The notes under the pieces are model-generated. The model searched no databases and was not told the origin of the DNA. It saw only the letters and a program-made list of their open reading frames with translations. DNA of 64,000 bases from Protonemura montana (Eukaryota > Arthropoda > Insecta > Plecoptera > Nemouridae), in NCBI GenBank assembly GCA_947568835.1, contig OX387602.1, positions 15,055,021 through 15,119,020 on the forward strand. The letters are read 5' to 3'. A program made the position numbers and the translations under genes. This document shows, piece by piece, positions 35,369-47,837 of the stretch (positions are counted from its first letter, which is position 1; each line of letters begins with the position of its first letter).

Positions 35369-38300
35369 CGTGCACACAAAGGTGCCGAGATGAGGACAGC
35401 GTCTTCAAAGTCCGAGTGGTCCCACTGATAACCGAAATCGAGTGCTCGAAACTTGGACTAGCGACCAAATCGGAGGAAATAAAGTCTCGATCAACCGTCG
35501 TAACATCAGTGTCTGCTGTGGACCAACGCCCGATTTCGCCTTTAGCGGGACTCCCGGAATAAATTATGCCCCTTTCAAAAACTCTCCACGTCAATATCGA
35601 AATGACATGAACTTCTTTGCGAGCTGTACGTACATATCAACTGACGCCATCAGCGGCAGCTAATGTTTTGCTGCAAATACCCACCTTGAAAAACAAAGAA
35701 GTTGTGCATGTGTATAGCTGATTAGACATTCATTAGTTTTGATAATATCAGAACAGAAGTGAAATATATAAAAATATTAATTACAGACAGACAAAAAGTC
35801 GTTTTTAATAGTGGCACTGTGTAGGTCCACGAAACATGCAACCTGTGATCGTCGAACCTAGCTTCCTCGTTTTCTGGCACGGTTTTACAGCCAGAAACAT
35901 AATCAACGTTTGTCATGCGTCGTGCTCGTTGAATCCACATCTGAAATTACATCTCGGAATCGATGTATTGATTGTAAACGGGGTTTTTATCACTCGAATG
36001 AGTTAATCCCTCTGCGAGCGTGCTGCAAGGCGAGGATAGAAAACCGTCTCTCATCTCCGATGGACCAAGTTACCTCCCGCTGTCGGTAAGAGGGACAACT
36101 AGAAGACCCAGGACTCGGACACACTAAGTGAATCAATCGAAACGAAAGACGTGTTAATGTCTCGATTGAGGTCAGCCTTCAGAGATATAAGCTAATGTTT
36201 GGTCTCTGTCAAACAGAACCTTTCAAGGAAAAAAAGTTGTCATGCGTCTCAAAAGTCTCCTCTTGTCGTTCACTTTTTTATGTAATTTTATTAATCTCTT
36301 GGATGCTAAAAGGAATTTCGATTTTTTGTGTATCCAATCATTATGAGAACTGAAACGAGAAGCGTGTTCATTATTTGAGAGTTGTTGGAATTCTTGCACA
36401 AGATGCGTTGAGTTAAGCATTTGAATACGACACAACATTGGTTTAATTATTTCACGTTTTTTTGTTTTGTTTTGGGTTCATTGGCTCGGTTTTATTTTGG
36501 GTACCACCATCAATTATGTTGAAATGCATATTTCACAATCTTCAAATAATTGGTATTCTCTCTTCGTACACTAAACTAAATTAACATTTCACATTTAATT
36601 TCAATGATTTCTCGATTCATCGCATCTTCTCCGTTTTACTAAAGTGATCCACACGTGAACGTTCAAACCAAGGAACCTGATGAATATCACTCAGAACATA
36701 GCTTGCTTCATATTCTGACACTGACACAATCTGCGGTGTTCAGCCACCAACGAGCCCACGAACTGTCATCTCGATGTTTGCATGCCTCAAGAAATATCTA
36801 TAGGGCAGATCTTAGCGCTGAGCGGAACGGTCGGTGTCATAAAGGCATCCTCCTCGATACCAATTATCAAGACAGTCCTTGCAAAGCGGGCATACGCGGC
36901 GGTGAAGGCATCCGAGCTTGCTCCACTCGACTTGAATGGCCTTTGCGCCTTTCTTAGCCGTCTCGGCACTTCTTTTCATGAGCAACCTCGCTCTCGTGAC
37001 AGGGGTGTCAAAGAAATTCAATCACTTGCTTGCTTATAGAGGTGTTGCAATTACAATGTATGGTAAGAATTGACATATTTTTACGTCTGTGATACTTTCC
37101 TCGGAGATGTATCGTAATTTTGATCGATATTTCAGATAAGCTTGTGATAAGCTTGTGACTTATCAAAATACATTATTGAAAATTACTTTTTTGGAGGTGA
37201 GTAATAACGTAACAATTACATGTTCACCCGCAATAGTACTTGTCCAAAATTTTCATTTTATTCTGCACATCCCTGCATCTGATCACCTCTCTGTCGTCGA
37301 CCCCCAAATAAACCAGTGGGTCCACCGAATTTGTGCCGGTAGCTTTGAACAGACTAATTCACGCGCGAGAGGCAGGCAGTCGGCGTTTTTTCTTTGTGTT
37401 TTTTGATTATGAACTCTTCCTCTATTACTTTGCGGTCTCGGGTCTCTGTCCTTTGAGCTGTGCTGTGAATATTAAGTTGCAATTTGTATATTTAAAATTT
37501 TAGGTCTAGCTAAACGGTACGTTTGTGTGGTTTTTATAACGCTTGGAAAGTTTGTTATATGAAAAATTGCTTTCACTCTGTCTTTCATCATTGTATATCG
37601 ACCAACGTTGGGGAGATATTTATATTTCCTATTTTTGTGAAATGGTCAAAACTTGAGGTTAGGTTTACCCAACGAAATTTCATTATTGGTTCGCATTTAA
37701 TAAGAGTGCATTTTTTGTTACAAATAATTTGTCACTGCGTTTTCTATCTGGCTTATTGTGCTATGTGGACCAAAAATCACGTCTCTTAAAACATCCCTAA
37801 TTCTAAACTGATCTTAATTTAATTCCTTTTGATAATATGGTATCGGTGGCAGTCTTACCAATCCAATAAGCATGCATTAATATGACAGGTGGGAGAAGTT
37901 AACCCTTCCACCTCTCCATTCAACAAACCCCTAAACTATTTCTTAATTTGGAAATATGTTTCCCAGCGGAGCGAAGACTTTGTTATGGTATTCCTCAATG
38001 AATCCCGCTCCGTTCATGGTCTGATTTTTCTACCATCATCTCCAGGGGGTCTGCATATTTTGACGTCAGAATTGTTAGCTCCTGTGGGGTATATATGGTT
38101 ACAAAACTTGCACACCTCACTGATTTTGGTTGTTGTTGAACAGCGCGTAACGAAATCCCACCCTATTCTTTCTCCTCAGCATATATACTGAACTGATATT
38201 GTGCGCCTATAAAAGCGACATATTACGTACACTTTGTGCATTATTGTGCATGTCTAAAGAATGTATGGAATAGCCGGTAGCCACTGGGTGGGTACACACT

Positions 38301-41300
38301 TTGCTCAGAAAAACTGTGGCGAATTGAAAATCGGTGGAGGAAATGGAAGGGACACGGCTGAATAACACAATTGCTATTTTACTTGCTTCATTCGTGCTTT
38401 TCCAGTAAAAAAAAACTTGAGGTCGAGGAAAATGTGGGAAAATTATCAAGGAAGGCGAAAAATAACTTTCCGTATTCATCATTTTGCGTATGGATTTCTT
38501 ATCTGATATTTGTGCGTGTAGTCACTAGAAAATATATACTTGACAGTTGACAATTTCGACCGAAAATACGATGATGTATAAGTATTTTTCCTCTGTTTTT
38601 TTAGCGTTGTTTTGATATCGCGACATTATCGTGTTTTACTGGCCGATGATTAACAACTGATGCTGACTGATCATGAAAAACAAATGATTGATTGTACAAA
38701 AATGTATTTTAGGAAAATACTCAAATTCATGATAAACATGATATTTTTGAACTTATTATAATACGGCCTGATTATTTAACAGACAAGAGTGTTGAATTGT
38801 TTTGCCATCATTGAAATCAATACTCAACAGTTTTCGATGAAAAATAACAACGACACTGCATTTTTTTCAACCTTTCACGCGTTTTCATTATTTTACTGGT
38901 GGGTACATATTTGTATTATCAATATTCCATGAAAATTACTTTTCAGCCAATAAACTCATAGTTAACAAATATGCACAGATAGATAAAATAGACAGATAGT
39001 CTCAAAAGACAAACAAAATTACTGGATCAAATCGGACAATATAAAAAAAACTCCAATCAACTAATAATTTTGTGCCTATTGCGAATCTGTAGCCGAAACG
39101 AGTGTACCAATTTTTCGGTGCTATGGGTGACCGAAACCCCGACCATGAACATCTGATCAGCAACATCGCGCCCATGTGTCCTCCTTGTCCATGAACGGGG
39201 GTTGGACACCATTGTTGCATCAACAATGAGCAATCGGCTCGGCAATAGACTGCCAATTTCACAATGAATGCCATCCCACCCCACCCGCTGTCGTCATGCA
39301 GCAGGAAATAATACCCCATGCAGGATTGAAATCAGTTACATATTAATAACAGAAGGTATGCAAATAGGACAGCACGTTCAGTTTGCTGTAAGCAGAGCTA
39401 TCAATCAGCTGCAAAGCTTGTGGCTATCATGAAATGGAATAATAATAAATGTATTTCTGTACATGTTAAATTAATAAAAAAGTCCTTGCGTAATTAAATT
39501 AGAAAATAAATTGATAGCTTGTCGGTAAACTGTGTTTATACAATATCATGGAAAATCCATGCAAATGTAAAGCTGTCATTTTATAATATTTAACTCGTTT
39601 TATTTTATTGGAAATGATACATGTAGCAAACTTATCTTGTGGCACATTCACAAAGAACGAATGTCGTGTAGGAATGAGAAAAAATAATACTGTCAACGCG
39701 ATGTCCGTTCCAAAAATGTACAGTACCTATTTTCAAAGAAACATTGACATGCTACTGGTGATGTTTCAAGAAATGAACATGTAGAACCAAATACTAATGT
39801 AGAGTGGGTGGATTGAAAGTTAAACCCTTCTTCATGAGCAGCCCTGTACTGCGTATGACCAGGTGCTACAGCTCTTTTTTTTAGCTTCATTTTACACTAG
39901 TATATACTACAATAATTTTTTGGTTCGACAACCTCCCAGCTAAATGCAGTTTCAATTTTGTCAGTTCCTTTGTGGCATCATGCCTTTTGACGCATACCTT
40001 CTCGCTTCCCAGCGGCCCATTCAAACACACGGTATATGTTACATTTCATTATAACTACCTACGGGGTTTTCAACTTGTGTTTGCTCGTTCAATTGAACAA
40101 TTACATCAAGCGTTGTCCGAAGATCACGCTCAATTGCCTATTATCTATTCAATCTCGTGTATCAGTGCTGTTTTAGGATCACATTCGCAGTTCACAATTC
40201 TGTGTTCGAAGGGAGTTCTTGAAAAGAAGGTGAAGAATCCCTGTAGGCGGATGCCCATCATATTGAAAGATATTTATATAGAAATAAAATAGCCGTAAAA
40301 TGAACGGATCGTTTTTTTTTTATGTTTCTCGCTGAATATGCGTGATGGGCAGAGATGAATACCGGCGGATCGGCCAAGAAAAAAAAAACAACAAAATCTA
40401 GAGTACAACAAACTGGCGAGTCAGAAGAACAACGTCCCAAGCTAGCGAAATATTCCTAGGATAAGCCATTTACTCAAAGTTGTAACAGAGAGAATTCATT
40501 TCTTTCTCAACACACTGCTTCCAAGAAATTCTGGATCAGATTGAAAATAAGTGTGTGACAACAGCCTTCACAGTTGTATCACTTGCAGAAAGTCTTGTTG
40601 CCTGTTTAAAAACCCTGCCGTGAGAAAATGTCCATGTTTTAAATGCCACGGAAAGTTCGTAAATACCTAGAAAAGTTACACATCTTGAAACGTTGCGATT
40701 TTGTCTAGCAATATGTGCGATTAAAAGAGCTTAAAAACATTCTTGACGATCACCTCACACGAGGGCATATTACAACCACACACTTATTTACAGAGGAAAG
40801 TGCCAGACATTGATTACTTTTAACTGTGTTGTGATGCCAGAAGCAGTCCTTATATTGACATGGCCACACCACTGAACACGATCCGAAATGCCAATTATTT
40901 ATTTATTATATCACAATCGGACGTTTATGACTCCGTTAATCGATGTGTGTTTGGTCGATGAGTTCGCCCTCGGCCCACCCACCCCTATTTTGTGCCAATA
41001 ATGAGCTATCATATGGCTTTCCTGCTGGCTGCTGTTCTCCGATAAGCAGCTTAGCCTTCACATAATCAGCGTTCTACGAGCTGGGATGACCGTGCACTCA
41101 TACCGCCTGATAGCATCTTCCAGGAGTACAGCATCCCTTGATCTGTGCTACCCGTTGCCGCTAGTGAGGGGTTGGACTGCAAACAAATTAGTTGTTAGCT
41201 GCAACGTAGAGGTTGCCCGTCATAATAAGACTTGCGTGGTGTGAGATTTCTCCTCAGCGCCATATCCTTAGCTAAAATGTACCATTACCCGAACTGACAA

Positions 41301-41963
41301 GTCACAGACGGCTCTTGCGTTACCAACCCCACGTAAAATCCTTTGCTGTTTGAATAGTTGTTAGAAGAAGTTGGTTTAACACCTTATTTGAATTTGAAAG
41401 CCGTTAAATTGCTAAATGAAAAAGAGTCGTCGCAAAATGTTGCGCTCTTGTTTTGTCTCGTAGAGGTGCAAGTGACAGAACGGAAAAGTGGTTTAATGAC
41501 CTAAGAAAAAATTATCCGGATTCCAAATAAATTCCGCGAAAAATGCTGTATATAGAGTTGTTTTTATTCATATCGGTCGACACGTGTCGTTGAGTATATT
41601 TACGAAGTATCTAGTACTGGTAATGTCACCTATATGTTCTGACTGGAATGCTGATAGGTTATGTGCATGCTGGCTACCTTGGGCGATCCAGCTCCACTCA
41701 CTAGTCTAGATTGGTAGCGCATCTTGCATATAAATGAGAGGGCTAAGTAAACGAGTAATTCATCATCACACCAACGTCCACGTCCACGGTTAACTTGGTG
41801 TATTACCTCGATTATCATTAATCATGTATATACTTACTAGAGCGGTGCATGCTTTGAAACGCACGAAGAAATCCGATCTTGTTTGAATTGCCATAAGTTT
41901 GTTGTTCACCCCTTGTCAGCTGACACACCCACCCCTACTCAGAAACGAGTCGTTCATTTGTCA

Positions 41964-41992
41964 CCCCCCCCCCCCCCCCCCCCCCCCCCCCC
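41964..41992 (+). repeat. Poly(C) tract, C29
   Basis: Twenty-nine uninterrupted C residues, the second such tract in the window after 6244-6273. The length may be affected by sequencing. Confidence 0.9.
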
Positions 41993-44900
41993 GATCCCAA
42001 TTGCTGTGCTTACGCTCTTGATGAAATCAGATACGCACAATTATCGTCGAACTGGACCAAGTATGAAATTGATTGTAAAAATAATCCCTTTGCAACGTGA
42101 AAGATACTAATCTCTAATTATTGATGATATAGCTTTTCAGCTAAATTAAACGAGGATTTAGCAGTTTGATGTTTAGAAGAAATTCCTAATTGGCAGTTAG
42201 TTTGGACAGGGCTTAAAAGATGCTGCAATGGATGAACTTTCTTCCACCTTATGGCGCAAGACACTGGTTAATCGTTGTCCGAATAAAGAATAAATCAGTA
42301 AATGAAGAAACCCGGTCTTAGATGGGCCAACATTCTTGATAGCAGCGCATCGCTTCTACAGGTCGTCAGGCACAGACTGTGCCAAAGACTGGTCATGATT
42401 AAACGAAAATATGACATACCTGTCGCATTACCTGACAACTTTTTTTTTTAAGTCGAGTCCTGTGAACTGCAAGAAGGACCTAATGTCTTCTATCTTCGCC
42501 TAAGATTTAGACAGGTGGTGTAAAATAGCTCACTTGTGCCCTTTTAGTGTCATTTCCATTCAGTTCCTCTCTCATATCTGACAAATCAATCTATATATTT
42601 TTTACGGTTAGCGTCAGTGGTGTTTGAGATGGGTCAAGTCGCGTGTTATTGCAAGTTTAATAGTCATTTTTTTGTTATGAAACATCAACATCAACATCAG
42701 GAACAAAAAAAAAACGTAAAAATGGGAATTTATGACAGTTATACCGATGCAAACCACGCTGACTTCTTGCGTATGACATTAAAACCCGTATGATTGGTAG
42801 AGTAGGCCACTGAATACAAATTGGTCCTCGCACCTATAAAGTGGTATACGATGACTTACGGGTAGTCTATTCATTTTATTATAGATTTCAGTAGCAATCC
42901 GAGTGTAATCCTATTTGCTTTGAGTATGGGCCTTGGACTTCAAGTCAACCAATGAACCGTAATAAAATGCTTGATTTTACCACTAATTACAGTCCATTGA
43001 ATGAGGAGAAGACATAATGGCATTTCATATAAATTTATATCAACTCGGGGCATTTCATGCGGCTCGCATGCGATACGCGTGTTTTCGGGCGATAATCTTC
43101 GGTAGCCGTTGAGTCATCGGGAGTCCACGTCCCGCGGCAGAAACCGACCATAAATACAACACAAAGATGTCGGACAATCGTAAATCAAGTGATTTATAGG
43201 CCATGTAGATATTATTAATATAAGACGGTTCGTATTCAGGAGTCGGGTGCTAGCTCGCTCGCTGCTAGTCGCGGTCGCTCTTTGGGCCTGGGCAGTGACT
43301 TGCAGGTGTAAAAGAGTTCCAGTGATACAATATCTACCGTATATCAGCCGTGCTGCCTATTACCACTGTGACATCGGCAAAGATATTTTATAGCCGGCGT
43401 CGTTGCGTCGGTTTTAAAAATCATTGGAATTGACTGCATTCCACGGGGACTGCTTACAGAATTTCTTCGCCTGCTTTAAACGTGTGATGTGAAATAAGAT
43501 CGATGTACATCTGTGAATAGATATATAAAAACATGTAAGTTTCAAATTGAATTTGCAAAAGTGATGGCGAAATAATGAAAATATATTCATTGGTAAAAAG
43601 GATAACCCCTTGAGATTTTGGAGGGTGAGCTAAGATTTTATCAAAGACCAACTGTTTACTTTCTAGCTTTTAGTTTTTTTTTACTGGATGTCAATCTGAT
43701 AAGTTGTTTCGTGGTTATCTCCCTAGATGATATCTTGACGATGAAGATGCTCTTTGTATATCAAACAATGTTTCGTTGAGCCAGGGATTATTTAGGGGCA
43801 ATATCAACAGTAATCTCAACTCCTGTCCAGCGAAGTCCACGCATAACATTAGTTGTAATTGTGGCCATGAGTTAGCCAGACTGAGATATGAATACTATAC
43901 CAGCTCGTAGTAATTATCATCGTAATAAGTCATGGTCACAATGGGGTGACTTTTCATTCAACTCCAAACGCTAAGTAGGGACCAACCCTCAATTGAACGT
44001 GAAATGTTATAACTGGAAGTGGGCATAGAAAATAATTCTAACTTCTACGTAGATCTCCAGAAAGTATTTTGACCCTCCGGTACCTATTTACATCTTAATC
44101 TCGTCCACTCTGAACGGGGTTGCTTGAAAGCATCCCCAAATAATTTCACGTCGTCGACGCAATAATGGGCTAGAGGTGGAACGATTTCATTCAGAAGGGC
44201 GAAGGCTCACCGGCAATTCGGATGCTGCTGCGCACTGGACCATAAACAACTCATCTGGAATGCGTCTTCTCGGGGAAAGTTGGAGCCAATAGGATGTTAG
44301 GGGCGTTGAGAGTTGGAATTGGGAGGCGGCGTTGGTACCTCCTCTAACAGATTTGATGATAACGAGATGAAAGTGATGTTGTGCACTGCAAGCTTTAGGT
44401 GAAATGACATCTGTCTTTAGAAGCACATGGCTGCTGCTACTGCTACAGCTAGAACATGTTTCAACGCCCGCATCTACGAATTTCCGTGGTGATTTTTAGA
44501 GGACAGGAGAATGGAGGGAATCATGTTTGGACTTATTGATTGCTTACGGACAGGTCGAAATTTTAAATTGTTTAACTCCTGTCCCCCAACTAATGCATTT
44601 AATAATGTAATTGTCAAAGGAAGCGCACCACATTTAAATTTAATCCCAAGCCATACGACAAAAAAGTCGTGAAGAAAATGCCGTTTCGTCTGCGGCAACT
44701 TTAGGTTTATTGTATGAATGTCTTCAAAATATGAAATACTAACAGGTGGGCCAAAAAATAGAAACGTCCCTTTCTTATGTTCTGTGTTTTGTTATTTTTA
44801 GGGTTGGTTGTTTCGCCTTTACATTACAGGTTATTTTACAACAAATGCTAGCCCTGTGAGCCCAGGTAGAATAAAAATAATTACCGCAACCATTTCTATG

Positions 44901-45849
44901 AACATGCCACTCTGCGTAAAGGATGTCTTGCTGCTCTTGTATGTCTACCTGTACAGTTTCTGTTCATGCATGTAATAATTGACAGCTCGTATTTGAGATG
45001 AGTTTGTGCATCACAGAGAATGGTCGTTCCTGGTCGGTCACCGAAGTTATTAGTTAGTACATTGGATTCTGCTGATACCTACACTGTTGCAGAAATATGT
45101 ATTACCTACAATCGAAGATAACCTGTACTAAGCTGAAGCATGCGAATTCTTGCAAAAGTGAGAATATCATCAAATTGTTAGATAAACCTATTCAATTTCT
45201 TAAAAAACCTATAAATTCTTTTTAGGAATAGACAGGATTTGAGTGGAGCGATCTATCTGTTTCTATCTGTTTCTGTTTCTATCCGTCGTTTTTTTAACTA
45301 AAATGTAATTTAAAAATGTAAACTTTTATTGGTGTATAGGCTTTGGTGTGGTTAAATATAGTATACGCAAGAATTAATTTTCGAAATGGTATTCGAATCG
45401 ATTTCGACGCCACATTTGACACACTTCTGATTCTCACCGTCCATAAATGGATACTTATCTAAATAAACTCATTTCATAATTCGGAAAAATTCCATTCGAA
45501 TTAATATCAGTTTACACGGTCCTGTCGCTCTGATTTGTCCAGCATGCCAATTATCCGATATAAGTTTGAAAATAAAAGTCATGGCCCTTTTTGAAGGGTT
45601 GCAAGGTACTGCATTAGCAATATTGCAGGTATATAAAAAAATCGCATGTTGGTACACCTGTGAACTCTTCCCCTGGCTGAGAGAAAAGAATAGTGGGATT
45701 GTAGGTAGAATACCTCGGCAGCCTGGACCGACCGATGACGAACACGTGAGGCAAAGGGACCCAGGTTAGGTTAGTGAGGCAACCTCGTCAGTCATCTCCC
45801 TTCAGTGCTGGTGGCTGGTTGTGCGGCCCTGTGCTACGATCGCATCAAG

Positions 45850-45964
45850 TGAATTCAGTGTCAGATGAGTCGGTTTTGACGTAGATTCATAGACTCTTGG
45901 TTTAATTTACCAATATATTTAAATATTTGTTGGAAACTAAGTGCGTGAAAGGTGATTTTAACAG
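45850..45964 (+). promoter_or_regulatory. Candidate proximal 5' UTR exon of orthodenticle
   Basis: An initiator-like TTCAGTG (twice, near 45803 and 45856) is followed by non-coding sequence ending in TTTTAACAG and the donor GTAAGC at 45965. The next plus-strand acceptor with a coding exon behind it is at 47837/47838, directly before the orthodenticle ATG. A 5' UTR intron of about 1.9 kb is therefore plausible. The start point is a guess. Confidence 0.4.
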
Positions 45965-46186
45965 GTAAGCTACGCGCATGCGGTTTTATGTTTGTATTCC
46001 TTGATCGATAATGGTACTGTACCGTGTGATTCAGTTTTTTAAAGTTTGGGTTGCAAGTCCTTAGACATTTCTTATGGTTAATTATTATGTGGGTAAAAGC
46101 TTGTTAAACGGTCCGTACTTAAAATTTCAATGATGTCTTCCAAAGTTTTACATTTCTATATTAAATAGACATTTGATGTTCGTTAT

Positions 46187-46215
46187 GCGTGAAGAGGAAC
46201 ATATCCTCTTCACGC
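46187..46215. repeat. Perfect 12-bp hairpin
   Basis: GCGTGAAGAGGA, a five-base loop ACATA, then TCCTCTTCACGC. The stem is perfect. It falls inside the proposed 5' UTR intron of orthodenticle. It could be a protein-binding palindrome or an RNA hairpin; its length is below that of a typical microRNA precursor. Confidence 0.8.
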
Positions 46216-47837
46216 GGATTTTTGTTTTTGTTTGCCCACCTCGTATAGCTAGGTATTTTTGTATTTAGATAAGACTTAGTTTTTGGCTAATTATATGTTC
46301 ATTAATTTGGTTGTGTCGGCTGCGACCTTCATTAATTATTAATCTGTTTAGTAATTTAGGACATAGAGATAGTCTCCTAGCGCTTTGAGGGATTTGAAAT
46401 CACAAAATAATGGCAATAAAATGCCAGTACGTTATTATTATACCGTAGAAATGTGTACAGCGATTTACTACAAAGACGGAGTTGTCAGAACGGACACCCT
46501 TTAAAGTAGTAATAATTATCAATTGTCTACATTTGCTTCGCTACCGCGTTGTTGCACTCCCCTGTCTCCAGTGTCCGATGCACAATGACACGGCGTACCT
46601 GTCCGCACATTCAACCATCACCCACCAAACTCACCCACCGCTTTACCTGATGGTCATTGCTTTCAGACATTTCAACCTGACAATTTACCAAAATGTCTCA
46701 AAGAAAGGTGCTCACCACCTTCCTTTTATCTGATTCTACGAAAAACGCTTCTTTCATACACTGCGAACACGGCAAGTCTGTTTACTTGGGGATTTGCAAG
46801 TATCGGGTGGCTGTTCTCGTTTATGAGATATTTTGGGAAAGGATATTACCATTTTGATGGTTATTTGATCAAGTCTACCTTTGGCTTCAGCGGCCGGAAG
46901 TCCAGGTTCGGTCAGAGGGTTTATCTGAGCATTGCCAGAGGATTGAGTTGTCAATAGACCTGCCTTTGAGCTCCTGATTGGATTATTGCAGATGCGGAAA
47001 GCCACGAAACTGTAGAAGTCTCGATTGACACAAGTTATAATTGCCAAGGTGTTAAATTTGCAAACATGTTGTCAGATGGAACTAAAGTGTACAAATATTT
47101 TCAGAAGTAGATTCAGCAGCTTCTGCAATTGCATGTGACCGAAAGTTGAAACCCATATTGCGCAATCAAGTTTTTATCGGGCCGTTTCTCGAGCCAGAAT
47201 AAATGGGCTAAAATTGCTTTGTGGGCGAATTCCCTTTCTGTTTACAGTGGATGTAATTTTGGAGGCTGTAATAAACTAGGCGCCATAACGATAACACGTG
47301 ATCAAGTTACAAAGAATAATTGCTCTCCTCACAATTTTTGTTGACATTTTATGTGATTGCAGATTTGATTTCTTACCAATTTGTTACATCAAAATGTCAC
47401 TTCTTATCTAAACAGACTAATGACACCCGCGTTTCTATTATGATTTTCTGATGATCTTTTTGTTTTCGAAGTTTAGTTCGATTTTGATGATCGGACATTC
47501 TTTTTACTTCCGATATTCTTTTACTATACAGGGGCACAAACATGTATTGCAAGACCATGGACTGGACAAAGCAGACTTTTAATCCACCCCTGTTAAGCCA
47601 TTCGCGCGAATGGCTATGCGTGTTGTTACTTAAAATATGATAGCACAAATTACGTACACCTCTAAAGAAATTTAACTTTGACGGCGAAGGCAAATTTTCC
47701 CGCTTACCCGAAAATGTCGGCTGGCAAATCACCGTTCCTGTAGTAAATCCCACCCAACCGGGATTGTATCCCTCACATTTCTTCTCGATAGCTTCAACCT
47801 AAGGCGCCATAACTCTAATTTCACGGTTTTTTTTCAG

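Larger units (their letters stand above)
32423..45849. other. Intergenic region upstream of orthodenticle, no recognisable gene
   Basis: No protein-coding gene was recognised in about 13 kb. Simple sequences include GAT repeats near 33586-33613, GCC repeats at 35338-35368 and C29 at 41964-41992. A GC-richer block at 36780-37020 has frames on both strands with protein-like stretches but no identifiable family. Developmental genes such as orthodenticle often have large upstream regulatory regions, so enhancers are expected but cannot be located by eye. Confidence 0.5.
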
